This document shows, piece after piece, positions 1-6,514 of a stretch of DNA of 34,665 nucleotides. Source of the stretch: JBBIWA01 sp037439425. GTDB lineage: Bacteria; Acidobacteriota; Blastocatellia; RBC074. Within the stretch, counting starts at the first letter, position 1. Each line of letters opens with the position of its first letter. Under the pieces are notes generated by a model. The model was given only the letters and a program-made list of their open reading frames with translations, was not told the DNA's origin and made no database searches. The position numbers and the translations under genes are program-made. The stretch spans positions 1 to 34,665 of the forward strand of contig JBBIWA010000064.1 in NCBI GenBank assembly GCA_037439425.1. Reading direction: 5' to 3'.

Positions 1-1
1 G

Positions 2-67
2 CTGGTTCGCTGTGCCGCCTTGAACCGGATGACCCACTTGGGCCTGCCCGACAGCTACGCCGTGTGA
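2..67 (+). pseudogene. C-terminal tail of an unidentified reading frame cut by the window edge
   Basis: A frame open from the window edge encodes 21 residues ending ALNRMTHLGLPDSYAV before a TGA at 65-67. The tail has the look of the end of a DDE-type transposase, which would fit the nearby mobile DNA, but it is too short to assign. It may equally be chance. Only the open frame itself is seen; the transposase idea is a guess. Confidence 0.2.
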
Positions 68-327
68 GCCCGAATGAATCTCAATTGTGTGATAGACTGT
101 GCCCATGACGATTTATGCAACAAAGCCCTCTTTATAGAGGAACTCCGCTCTCAACCTAAGCGAGCGGCTCTGGAAGCTTCTCAAGCCAGAGATGCCGATT
201 CCGAGTGTAGTAAACATCTCTACCGGAGCAGGGGATCGCCTGGCTGCGAAAGAGGGCCTCGATCCGATTCCGTCTAGCACAGTATCACCAGTTACAGAGT
301 CGTAGTTGTGAGCCGTGTGCTTGAGAG
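68..327. other. Unassigned stretch between the window edge and the IS110 fragment
   Basis: No gene is supported here. The frame beginning with ATG at 105 has a TAG at 135 and then continues open to 303-305, with a tail that looks mildly protein-like (LWKLLKPEMPIPSVVNISTG). It matches no family I recognise. The missing right-hand half of the third attC site, or the far end of the IS110 element, would be expected in or beyond this stretch. I could not find a convincing integron core box in it. Confidence 0.3.
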
Positions 328-687
328 TCAGAGTCGAGGTCGAGCCGTGATAGACCGGCCTTGAAGACCCGCCCGCAGCAGCCTGGCAAGCCCTACGGAA
401 GCGAGCTTGTCTGATTTATTACCTTTCTTAAGAGAGTGGTTTTCACGAGGGTTGCAGACAATCAGCTCGGAGACCAGCGGGCAAGCCAACTCATAAAGCC
501 ACTGAGCGTTGCAGCCTTCCTCGAAAGTGAGATGAATGGAGCCGCTGATTCCGCGAAGAAAATCACAGACGGCAGCGGCATCAGTTCTAATTACAGCTTG
601 AGTCACCAGTTTACCTCCGAGGTCACAGGCGGCAGCGGAGATAGTTGAAATGTGCACGTCAAAAGCAACATACTTGATGTCAATCAT
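328..687 (-). pseudogene. IS110-family transposase, N-terminal RuvC-like fragment
   Basis: This encodes 119 residues, against roughly 330-400 in intact IS110 transposases. Three acidic positions of the DEDD RuvC-like fold are visible: D in YVAFDVH near residue 9, E in TFEEG near 56, and D in NKSDKLAS near 92. The similarity stops shortly after LARLLRAGLQG, and the whole Tnp_20 serine domain is absent, so the product should be inactive. The start at 687 is supported by an AAGGAG ribosome site at 698-693 with 5-nt spacing. That site lies in the descending arm of a strong hairpin, a common way for IS elements to limit transposase translation. Confidence 0.75.
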
Positions 688-694
688 ATGTGCT

Positions 695-740
695 CCTTGT
701 GGTGAATTGGAATCCTGATCGGTTCCAAGTTACCACAAGG
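695..740 (-). promoter_or_regulatory. Long imperfect hairpin covering the transposase ribosome site
   Basis: The arms share CCTTGTGGT against ACCACAAGG, plus a further paired block (TTGGAA/TTCCAA), around a short GATCA-containing loop. The ribosome site of the IS110 fragment is in one arm. In intact IS110 elements the non-coding end also encodes the bridge RNA, so this hairpin may be part of that RNA. The pairing is seen; both functions are inference. Confidence 0.5.
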
Positions 741-759
741 GGCGCCCTTTCATAATAGC

Positions 760-766
760 GTTAGGC
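760..766 (-). other. attC R'' core box of the third cassette, interrupted by the IS110 remnant
   Basis: The minus strand reads GCCTAAC just after the stop codon of the ABM cassette gene (779). This matches the first core box of an attC site. The expected stem and closing GTTRRRY box do not follow; IS110-type sequence does. The site is therefore half an attC. Confidence 0.55.
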
Positions 767-778
767 GGCGTAGCAGTC

Positions 779-1072
779 CTACGCGTCAATCTGGTCGAAG
801 TAACGGATGCTCGGTGGCGCCTCGAGCATGCTAACGAGTTCCGCAATTACGCCGGTTTCGGTTCGCCACGCCAAGTACCGCTCGTAGTGCGCTTTCGTGT
901 CCCAATACTCCACAAACACGACTGTGCGCCCGTCTTCGGCACTGATGTATGCCGTGATACCCCTACACCCGTCGTACTGGCGGGTATCGGGAAACAGCTT
1001 TGGCAGCGCCGCTTTTAGGCGGTCAACTGCCTCGGCCTTGGCCTTGCCCTCCAGCAGCACCATTATCGCCAT
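779..1072 (-). CDS. Cassette gene: antibiotic biosynthesis monooxygenase (ABM) domain protein
   Basis: A 97-residue protein with the single ferredoxin-like ABM fold, the size of small quinol monooxygenases such as YgiN. The pattern DTRQYDGCRGITAY, then a strand ending FVEYWDTKAHYERYLAWR, is typical. Members act as dimers on quinones, haem or aromatic polyketides without a cofactor; the substrate here is unknown. The start at 1072 is preferred to a longer frame from 1162 because GGAGGA lies 7 nt upstream of the ATG, while the longer form would read through the attC site. The stop sits 13 bp before the attC box, as expected for the gene of integron cassette 3 (from 1128 leftwards). Confidence 0.8.
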   Translation of the reverse strand: MAIMVLLEGKAKAEAVDRLKAALPKLFPDTRQYDGCRGITAYISAEDGRTVVFVEYWDTKAHYERYLAWRTETGVIAELVSMLEAPPSIRYFDQIDA

Positions 1073-1122
1073 AAACGGATCCTCCAAGAGTTGACTTACG
1101 TTGAGTGACGCGTCCGTAGTCC

Positions 1123-1204
1123 GCCCAACGCTGGCGCTCAGCCGCGTCCGAAAGCTAGGCACGAGCGGAGGCTGTTGCGCGTCGGCTCCACTGCTTTGTT
1201 AGGC
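1123..1204 (-). other. attC recombination site of cassette 2 (82 bp)
   Basis: On the minus strand the site starts with GCCTAAC (R'') and ends with GTTGGGC (R', fitting GTTRRRY). The inner arms pair imperfectly: GCAGTGGAGCCGACGCG near the left end against CGCGGCTGAGCGC near the right end, with unpaired bases as is normal for attC. The recombination point lies between G1129 and T1128. R'' is the exact complement of this cassette's own first bases (GTTAGGC at 1974-1968), as in canonical cassettes. Confidence 0.85.
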
Positions 1205-1233
1205 CCCGATCTGAGCCACTGTCTGGCTCTAGG

Positions 1234-1776
1234 CTACAGACCGAGCCTCAATCTGCGCAAATACCTCCTGATGTAGTCGTTGTCCACCGCCTTGTTGGAG
1301 CCGTCCCGGTTGTACCGATACACAATCCCTTCGTATTCGTCGATACACCCGAATGGCAGCCCGATGAACGTATATCCGCCCGTGCTCTGCAAGGCCGTTG
1401 AGCAGAACACTGTCGCCCCGCTCGCCTTGGCGATGGCCCCGCAAAAGAGATTGCCATCGAAGCTGGTCGAGCCGATCTGAGCAATCTCGCAGGCCACGAG
1501 AAAGATCGTGTTCACTTTCCCGGAGAGGACCCTGAAGAGGTTGGCATTGGGGGGAGTGATGCCGGTACCGATGTGCAACATCCCCGGCGATCCGTGCGAA
1601 TTGAATACCACGCAACGGAGACCACCGCGAACGCCCTCCGCCACTTTCGCAATCCACCCGAGCATGTGTTCGGGTGTGTGATTGGCGGGGACCTTATACG
1701 TGTTCCACATCTTGTAGTCCGGCGGCGGCACGTTGTGCGAATTGAGCGCCATCGACGGTTGAGGTAGGTTAAACAT
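1234..1776 (-). CDS. Cassette gene: small protein with a caspase-like His/Cys dyad (DUF4347-like)
   Basis: This 180-residue protein has strand-His-Gly (VVFNSHGSPG, H61) followed 35 residues later by strand-Cys (IFLVACEIA, C96). It then has GAIAKASGATVFCSTALQ. This order resembles clan CD cysteine peptidases and the DUF4347 domain usually found at the N-terminus of giant surface proteins. Here the domain stands alone with no signal peptide or membrane segment, so it is probably cytoplasmic. A pro-death or toxin role is possible but not shown. The start is supported by AGGAG about 9 nt upstream. It is the only convincing gene of cassette 2 (1973 to 1129), and ends 29 bp before its attC site. 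A structurally similar non-peptidase is the main alternative. Confidence 0.65.
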   Translation of the reverse strand: MFNLPQPSMALNSHNVPPPDYKMWNTYKVPANHTPEHMLGWIAKVAEGVRGGLRCVVFNSHGSPGMLHIGTGITPPNANLFRVLSGKVNTIFLVACEIAQIGSTSFDGNLFCGAIAKASGATVFCSTALQSTGGYTFIGLPFGCIDEYEGIVYRYNRDGSNKAVDNDYIRRYLRRLRLGL

Positions 1777-1967
1777 TTACGTGTACTCCTTCTGTAAGAA
1801 GACCTGAAGTGGTTTGTGTGTGGCAACTGAAGTTACCGGCGCCTGCATGACCACGAGCCCACGCCGCCGGCGGGAGGTGCCTTTGCAACCGCTCAGAGCG
1901 TGGAGCGAACGCAGGGACGTGCTCCTTCTCGATCATAAACTTGCCGATCGTCACAGCGCCCCTTGCG

Positions 1968-2029
1968 GCCTAACGCTCCGCATCAGCGGCGCCATTGAAA
2001 ATGGCGTCCGCTGGATGCATGTGTTAGCC
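1968..2029 (-). other. attC recombination site of cassette 1 (62 bp)
   Basis: The minus strand reads GGCTAAC (R'') ... GTTAGGC (R'). Between them GCATCCAGCGG pairs with CCGCTGATGC, leaving an extrahelical base, and an inner stem ACGCCATT/AATGGCG closes a 3-nt loop. This is close to a minimal attC. R'' is complementary to GTTAGCC at the cassette start (2581-2575), which identifies it as this cassette's own site. The stop codon of the cassette gene (1983) lies inside it. Confidence 0.92.
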
Positions 2030-2555
2030 ACCGAAATCCCTTCCTTAAAACGACTCCAAGAACACTAAGCGACAACATCGGGGCCCAAACCCAAATTAAT
2101 TCCGATTGAAAAACATGCCAACCTCTAGCGCCCAAAACCGGCTCTAGCGACAACGGCGATACCTTGATAGGCCGCCATGGAAAGAAGAATCGTTCATTAC
2201 TGAACGGGCTGAAGAACCCGATCCCCAGCCCACCGCTTGTTAACGCATCAAGCAAGCCATGCGAAAGAGTAGAGACAAATAGAACCAGAAATGCAGCGAT
2301 TCGACTTGCGTTTAGTTTTTGCGCCGAAAACACGCTCAATAAACCGATGATCAGTGCAAATGCAATAGAGTGAGAAAAGCCCCGATGGCCCATCGTGTGG
2401 CCGTAGGGAACACCAAGCTTAAGACCTATCACATCGGCATCTGGAAGAACCGAAGCGATACCGCCCGCCAACAGAAGGCGACCAGAAACGCTCTTGGTTC
2501 CCGCTAGAGATGCGATACTCAGTGGAATCGCCGGATGTGTGATTAACGTTGGCAG
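1983..2555 (-). CDS. Cassette gene: DUF457/YdjM-type membrane metal-dependent hydrolase, CTG start
   Basis: This is a 190-residue membrane protein of the LexA-binding, inner-membrane-associated putative hydrolase family (PF04307). It has the family N-terminus MPTLITHPA, the acidic motif LPDAD (D39, D41) and the histidine motif GHTMGHRGFSHS (H53, H57, H62), with about four membrane segments. Function in the family is poorly known. The frame has no ATG, GTG or TTG before residue 29, and an in-frame TAG lies a few codons upstream of the CTG at 2555-2553. That CTG sits 9 nt after a clean AAGGAG and gives exactly the family N-terminus. A TTG start at 2471 would delete the first motif and has no such support. 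It is the first cassette of the array. Confidence 0.8.
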   Translation of the reverse strand: MPTLITHPAIPLSIASLAGTKSVSGRLLLAGGIASVLPDADVIGLKLGVPYGHTMGHRGFSHSIAFALIIGLLSVFSAQKLNASRIAAFLVLFVSTLSHGLLDALTSGGLGIGFFSPFSNERFFFPWRPIKVSPLSLEPVLGARGWHVFQSELIWVWAPMLSLSVLGVVLRKGFRWLTHASSGRHFQWRR

Positions 2556-2564
2556 ACTTTTATA

Positions 2565-2570
2565 CTCCTT
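2565..2570 (-). promoter_or_regulatory. Ribosome binding site that decides the CTG start
   Basis: AAGGAG on the minus strand, 9 nt before the CTG at 2555. No ATG, GTG or TTG in frame is within range, so this site argues for initiation at CTG. It lies only 5 bp inside the cassette. Confidence 0.65.
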
Positions 2571-2574
2571 CGGT

Positions 2575-2581
2575 GGCTAAC
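2575..2581 (-). other. Integron core site at the attI/cassette 1 junction
   Basis: The minus strand reads GTTAGCC, matching GTTRRRY, with the cassette beginning at T2580. It marks the boundary between the cassette array and the leader (2582-2695) that would hold attI and the cassette promoter. I could not identify integrase-binding boxes or a promoter with confidence. Confidence 0.7.
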
Positions 2582-2695
2582 CATTGATTAACTTGATATC
2601 TTGCCCTGATAATGCGATATCAGACGAGTTTTCGGGCAGTTTTGCCCGATGCCTGTTATCAACACTTTCAGGGCATCGTGCACGGCGGAATTTAT

Positions 2696-2830
2696 ATGCC
2701 TGGCTCAAGGGAAAGTCAACAGCCAAAACTTCTCGATCAGGCTCGAGAGGTGCTCCGCCTGCACCACTACTCGATTCATACCGAGCGCGCCTACCTGGAG
2801 TGGATCGTGCGCTACCTCCGCTTCCACTCA
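2696..2830 (+). pseudogene. intI: Integron integrase, N-terminal fragment
   Basis: From ATG 2696 the product contains PKLLDQAREVLRLHHYSIHT and ERAYLEWIVRYLRFHS, the hallmark start of integron tyrosine recombinases (the N-terminal SAM-like DNA-binding region). After S45 similarity stops and the frame runs to a stop at 2906-2908 with unrelated residues. The catalytic RHRY domain and the IntI-specific insert are absent in all frames as far as I can read, to 3083. An intact IntI is about 320-340 residues. The fragment is divergent from the cassettes, the normal integron layout. The ATG has GGCGGA about 6 nt upstream. Confidence 0.85.
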
Positions 2831-3061
2831 ATTAACTCCTTGATAGGAGGTGGTTGCCTCCTGGATATTGCCTTCCTGCCATCTCGCGCAATCGCCACGG
2901 CTGTTTGATAGTGCGACGACGGTTGACAGTTCTTCCCAGTTCATATTGCCTCTCTTCATGACCAATAATGTATCTGCCACCTATCACCGCCGCTTCGTAC
3001 GAGCGAAAGTGAATTGTACGCCCCACAACTATCACCAGCTAGTTCAGATTCAACGATAGTC
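2831..3061. other. Non-coding stretch after the intI break
   Basis: Nothing recognisable follows the intI break point. A minus-strand 38-codon frame (2944-2828, with GAGAGG upstream of its ATG) is possible but has no family resemblance. The abrupt change at 2831 suggests a deletion or rearrangement junction. Confidence 0.4.
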
Positions 3062-3102
3062 AAAGTGAAGTTAACCTGACACTATGATTTCACCTTCACT
3101 TT
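3062..3102 (+). promoter_or_regulatory. 9-bp perfect inverted repeat straddling a start codon
   Basis: AAAGTGAAG at 3062-3070 pairs with CTTCACTTT at 3094-3102. The 23-nt loop contains the ATG at 3084 of the next gene. No Shine-Dalgarno sequence is visible. The repeat could be an operator or an mRNA hairpin that exposes the start in its loop. The pairing is seen; the role is inference. Confidence 0.4.
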
Positions 3103-3770
3103 CTCATCAGCTTCCGTTTCTCCATCGCTCGCCGCGCGAAGTATTGTTGGATAAGCGCGAGTTTATAGACTTCGATCTCCATTCGAGGCAGTTGCAATGG
3201 TCTTCTTTAGGTGAGTGCCCGCCGCCTCTGCCCCTTCATTCCAACGCTTACCTGCGCGCTCCCTTCGGCACGCACGAGATAGTTATTTATTACCATCTCG
3301 TTCGCTATTTGATTACTCAGTGCCTGGAAAAGTGGCGAGCTCGAGAAGAGCTTTCACCAGACACAGAGATTGCGCGATTGGAGCAACTGAAATCCGCCTG
3401 GCTAGCTGAGCCCAAGCTGCCTTATTCAGGCAGGACGCCGTCCTCGATTATCGAATTGGAACGCCGCCGCATACCGATTACAGTGGCGGCAAGCGAGGCC
3501 ATTATTGATGAAGATTGCCCGCTCTGCCGGATGATGGCAAAAGAGCTTGAGGCACCTATGTTCTGGCACCTGGATGGCTCCGATATGGATTACTGCTTCG
3601 AGTTCTCTTTTTACAAAACACGCGAAGAATGGGAAGCCGAGCAAAAACGCTGGGAAGAGTTCCACCAGGAGTTTGAGCGAGAATGGAAAGCTGGGAAGTA
3701 CAATAGCTCAACTGATAAGGAACCGCCGATGTGGGTAGATAACGACGATACGGGGCCCTTGATCCATTAA
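3084..3770 (+). CDS. Conserved-looking hypothetical protein (228 aa)
   Basis: I do not recognise this protein. It has no signal peptide or membrane segment. Visible landmarks are a short helix with YYHLVRYLITQCLEKWRARE near residues 70-90, GRTPSSIIELERRRIPI near 117-133, a DEDCPLCRMM cysteine pair near 143-152, a FWHLDGSDMDYCFEFSFY core, and a strongly charged helical C-terminus (REEWEAEQKRWEEFHQEFER). The CxxC pair could bind a metal. Codon use and length support a real gene. It is convergent with the radical SAM gene, with 30 bp between them. There is no recognisable ribosome site, so the start could be elsewhere. Confidence 0.7.
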   Translation: MISPSLSHQLPFLHRSPREVLLDKREFIDFDLHSRQLQWSSLGECPPPLPLHSNAYLRAPFGTHEIVIYYHLVRYLITQCLEKWRAREELSPDTEIARLEQLKSAWLAEPKLPYSGRTPSSIIELERRRIPITVAASEAIIDEDCPLCRMMAKELEAPMFWHLDGSDMDYCFEFSFYKTREEWEAEQKRWEEFHQEFEREWKAGKYNSSTDKEPPMWVDNDDTGPLIH

Positions 3771-3800
3771 CCGCAAGTCAGCAAGGTTAACGAGGCAAGA

Positions 3801-4676
3801 TCAGCGCGCGCTCGATTTCAAGCAATTGCGAGCCACAGATAATTGATTGAAGCCCTGCTGACTGAAGCCCACACGCTCCGCCCCCATCCGCTGGCGCAGC
3901 GCTTCAAGTAATGGTAGGTGAGCTTCCGGACTCATCCAATCAGCATAACCGAGCGAGTGTAGCAACTGCGGCATGCCCAACTCAGTGCTGCGTCGCCCGC
4001 TGGCGCCATCGCCGTGGATCAACGTGTCCACCACCGCAACGCTGGCCCGCGGCGCGATCAAGTCAGCGAACCGTTCGGGATTGCAGGGCAAGACCGGACT
4101 GATCGAAGCTTGCGTGCACAACCCAGCCTGGGTCAAGCGCTCCAGTGTTGCCAGTCTGCGCTCAATGCTCGGTGAAGTGGGCGTGATCTGGCGGCGCACT
4201 TCGTCGCGGTCGGTTTCGATAGTCAAACTAATTGCGACGCGCGTACCGAGTAGTTTTAGAAGATCAATATCGCGTTCCACCAGCGGTGACCGCGTTTGCA
4301 CTACGAGAAAGCCGAAATCGCCGCTGGCAGCAAAAACCTCCAGCAATCGTCGCGTGATTTTCACTCGTGCCTCTGCGCCCTGATATGGGTCCGTTGCCGT
4401 GCTCATAAAAATCCGCAGCGAGCCAAATGTTCCTTTCCGGCGCGCCACCTCCAGTTCTTGCGCCAGCAGCTCCGGCGCGTTGATCTTGGCCCGGACCCAC
4501 TGGCCCCAAGGCGCACCAGCAAATCTTTGAATTGGCATGGCGCGCACGTAGCAGTAGGGGCAAGAACCTTTCCCAAACGCGCAGCCTTGATAGGCATTAA
4601 GCGAATGGGTGTAGGTTGCCAGAAACCCGCCAGTCGGGTTGAGAATTGATTTGGCTTGATACTGCTCGATCTCCAT
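3801..4676 (-). CDS. Radical SAM protein, SplB/Rv2578c-like (COG1533)
   Basis: This 291-residue enzyme begins with NPTGGFLATYTHSLNAYQGC, the family signature (around NAYQGC) of SPL-like radical SAM proteins. Cysteines C32, C39 and C42 (GCAFGKGSCPYCYV) should hold the 4Fe-4S cluster that cleaves S-adenosylmethionine. The spacing is CX6CX2C rather than the usual CX3CX2C. A (beta/alpha) barrel follows with FMSTATDPYQGAE, VVQTRSPLVERD and SLTIETD. Related proteins are annotated as DNA photoproduct lyases, but most have unknown substrates, so the precise reaction is open. It stands alone and is convergent with the gene on its left. Confidence 0.85.
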   Translation of the reverse strand: MEIEQYQAKSILNPTGGFLATYTHSLNAYQGCAFGKGSCPYCYVRAMPIQRFAGAPWGQWVRAKINAPELLAQELEVARRKGTFGSLRIFMSTATDPYQGAEARVKITRRLLEVFAASGDFGFLVVQTRSPLVERDIDLLKLLGTRVAISLTIETDRDEVRRQITPTSPSIERRLATLERLTQAGLCTQASISPVLPCNPERFADLIAPRASVAVVDTLIHGDGASGRRSTELGMPQLLHSLGYADWMSPEAHLPLLEALRQRMGAERVGFSQQGFNQLSVARNCLKSSAR

Positions 4677-4807
4677 CGCTTACTACGCCTTGATCCCGCT
4701 ACAGCCGCGGTAGTAGTATCCGCTGAGATTCAGATGTACCGCAAGTGAGTCCCTCATTGTACCATTATCAGATCGGCCATCCGATCTTCTGAAAGGAGCT
4801 GGCGGAT

Positions 4808-6109
4808 ATGTTTACCAGACGATCTTTCCTCAAAGGAATGGCAACTGCCACAGGGGCCGTGGGAATTACAACGGCAAGCTTTTCTGAGAAAGGGATGGCG
4901 CGAGCGCTCGATGCTACCCGCTACGTCGCGGGCCGCATGCCCGAAGAGGTAGCTGCAGATGAAGACTTCTGGTTTGAGGTGCAGCAAGCCTTCACTGTGG
5001 ATCGCAGCCTGATCAATCTCAATAATGGTGGGGTCTGTCCTTCGCCGCGCGTGGTGCAGGACGCGATGCGCCGCTATCTGGAGTTTTCCAATCACGCGCC
5101 CGTTTACACGATGTGGCGCATCCTGGAGCCACAAATCGAAAGTGTGCGCCGTCGCCTGGCCGCCGCTTTCGGCTGCGACCCGGAAGAGATGGCCATCACG
5201 CGCAATGCGAGCGAAGCGCTCGAAATTTGCCAGCTCGGTTTAGAGCTCAAACCGGGCGATGAGGTGCTGACGACCAATCAAGACTATCCGCGCATGCTGA
5301 CTACGTGGCGACAGCGCGAGCGCCGCGATGGGATCGTGCTGAAGATGATTTCTTTCCCAACGCCGCCGAAGAGTCTGGATGAGCTGGCGGAAGCATTTGA
5401 ACGTGCTATCACGCCGCGCACTCGTGTCATTCACTTCTGCCACATCACCAACCTGACAGGGCAAATTTTTCCGGTCAAGCGCATCTGCCAGATGGCGCGC
5501 AAGCGTGGCATCGAAGCTATCGTAGACGGTGCACACGCCTTTGCCCATTTCCCCTTCAAGCACGCGGAGCTGGACTCGGATTACTACGGCACAAGCCTGC
5601 ACAAATGGTTACTGGCGCCGCACGGAACCGGCTTCCTTTACGTGCGTAAATCAAAGATCAAAGATTTGTGGCCGTTGATGGCAGCGCCGAAGGAGATGGA
5701 TGAGGACATCCGCAAGTTTGAAGAGATCGGAACGCATCCGGCGGCCAATCACAACGCGATTGCCGAGGCGCTCACCTTCCATGAAGGTATCGGGCCGGAG
5801 CGCAAAGCAGCGCGGCTGCGCTATCTGTTCCATCGCTGGGCCAAGCGCCTGGAGGGGCAGAAGGGCGTGCGACTGTTGACGAGTTACGATCCACAGCAAT
5901 CGTGCGGGCTGGCCAGTGTCAGCATTGCCGGGATTGATGCAGGCAAACTGGCAGAATATCTCTTTGACAGGCACCGGATCATCGTCACAGCAATCAAGCA
6001 CCAAGAGTTTGAAGGGTTGCGCATCACCCCTAACGTCTACACCACGCTGAAGGAGATTGATACCTTCTGCGAAGCGATGGAGCAAATAATCAAGAAAGGG
6101 CTCTCTTGA
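4808..6109 (+). CDS. Tat-exported class V aminotransferase-fold PLP enzyme
   Basis: A 433-residue fold-type I PLP enzyme related to isopenicillin N epimerase and cysteine desulfurases. RRSFLKG at the N-terminus followed by an alanine/glycine-rich stretch is a twin-arginine signal, so the protein is probably folded with its cofactor and exported. VDGAHAFAHF supplies the aspartate for the pyridine nitrogen (D240), and SLHKWLLAPHGTGF the Schiff-base lysine (K266). NNGGVCPSP near the N-terminus is the family substrate loop. The substrate cannot be named. The start has AAGGAG about 9 nt upstream. A NIPSNAP gene follows after 66 bp on the same strand. Confidence 0.88.
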   Translation: MFTRRSFLKGMATATGAVGITTASFSEKGMARALDATRYVAGRMPEEVAADEDFWFEVQQAFTVDRSLINLNNGGVCPSPRVVQDAMRRYLEFSNHAPVYTMWRILEPQIESVRRRLAAAFGCDPEEMAITRNASEALEICQLGLELKPGDEVLTTNQDYPRMLTTWRQRERRDGIVLKMISFPTPPKSLDELAEAFERAITPRTRVIHFCHITNLTGQIFPVKRICQMARKRGIEAIVDGAHAFAHFPFKHAELDSDYYGTSLHKWLLAPHGTGFLYVRKSKIKDLWPLMAAPKEMDEDIRKFEEIGTHPAANHNAIAEALTFHEGIGPERKAARLRYLFHRWAKRLEGQKGVRLLTSYDPQQSCGLASVSIAGIDAGKLAEYLFDRHRIIVTAIKHQEFEGLRITPNVYTTLKEIDTFCEAMEQIIKKGLS

Positions 6110-6175
6110 TGGCGGACTGAAGAATGAAAGGCAGCGCTTCTTTTCGTCTTTCAATCCGCGATCTGTACTCAAACT

Positions 6176-6514
6176 ATGGTTCTGTTGAAGATTACCTACC
6201 GCTTGCGCGCGCATCACGTTGCGGAGTACGAGCGCGTCTTTGCTGAGCGCACCTTGCCATTGATCCGGGAGCACGGGATTCGCTTCTGGGGCCTCTGGCG
6301 CACACTGGTAGGCGAAGCGACCGAATACCTGGAGTTGTTTGAGTTCGCTTCGCTCGCAGAGTTCGACAAGCAATGGCGAGCCTTGATGGCTGACCCACGC
6401 TTGCGAGAGCTGTTTGAAGTCACGGGGCCGATGGTTGAAGGCGAGCGACTGTCGTTGCTTGAGCCAGCCCTAACCGGTGAGTGCGGGATTTCACTGAGAG
6501 AGGAGCAGGCATAA
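6176..6514 (+). CDS. NIPSNAP family protein
   Basis: A 112-residue protein with the dimeric alpha-beta barrel of the NIPSNAP family (PF07978). It opens with the strand MVLLKITYRLRAH, followed by VAEYERVFAERTLPLIREHGIRFWGLW, EYLELFEFASLAEFDKQWRAL and a C-terminal strand. Bacterial members are of unknown function and often sit beside oxidoreductases or PLP enzymes. It lies 66 bp after the exported aminotransferase-like gene, probably in one transcript. There is no clear ribosome site before the ATG. Confidence 0.82.
   Translation: MVLLKITYRLRAHHVAEYERVFAERTLPLIREHGIRFWGLWRTLVGEATEYLELFEFASLAEFDKQWRALMADPRLRELFEVTGPMVEGERLSLLEPALTGECGISLREEQA

Larger units (their letters stand above)
328..759 (-). 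mobile_element. Broken IS110/IS1111-family insertion sequence inserted in an attC site
   Basis: On the minus strand this stretch begins directly after the attC core box at 766-760. It carries a short non-coding leader with a long hairpin (695-740), then the start of an IS110-type transposase, and loses similarity at about 350. IS110 elements lack conventional terminal inverted repeats, and the IS1111-attC subgroup is known to target integron attC sites. The position here fits that behaviour. The right boundary follows the sequence; the left boundary is where the transposase frame ends, so the true end is unknown. Confidence 0.65.

Noticed and set aside
105..305. Possible decayed gene (frame with one internal TAG)
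   Set aside because: Protein-like in part, but with no recognised family and only 67 codons; chance cannot be excluded.
1769..1954. 61-aa minus-strand frame at the start of cassette 2
   Set aside because: GTG start with a weak AAGGGG upstream, no family resemblance, and it overlaps the well-supported start at 1776. It is probably leader DNA of the cassette.
2828..2944. 38-codon minus-strand frame with a GAGAGG before its ATG
   Set aside because: Too short and without any recognisable homology, next to a rearrangement junction.
3768..3791. TTAACC/GGTTAA repeat between the convergent genes at 3770 and 3801
   Set aside because: AT-rich 6-bp arms with a 12-nt loop and no T-run; too weak to call a terminator.
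5651..6373. 240-aa minus-strand frame
   Set aside because: Antisense to the exported PLP enzyme and the NIPSNAP gene, both of which are well supported.
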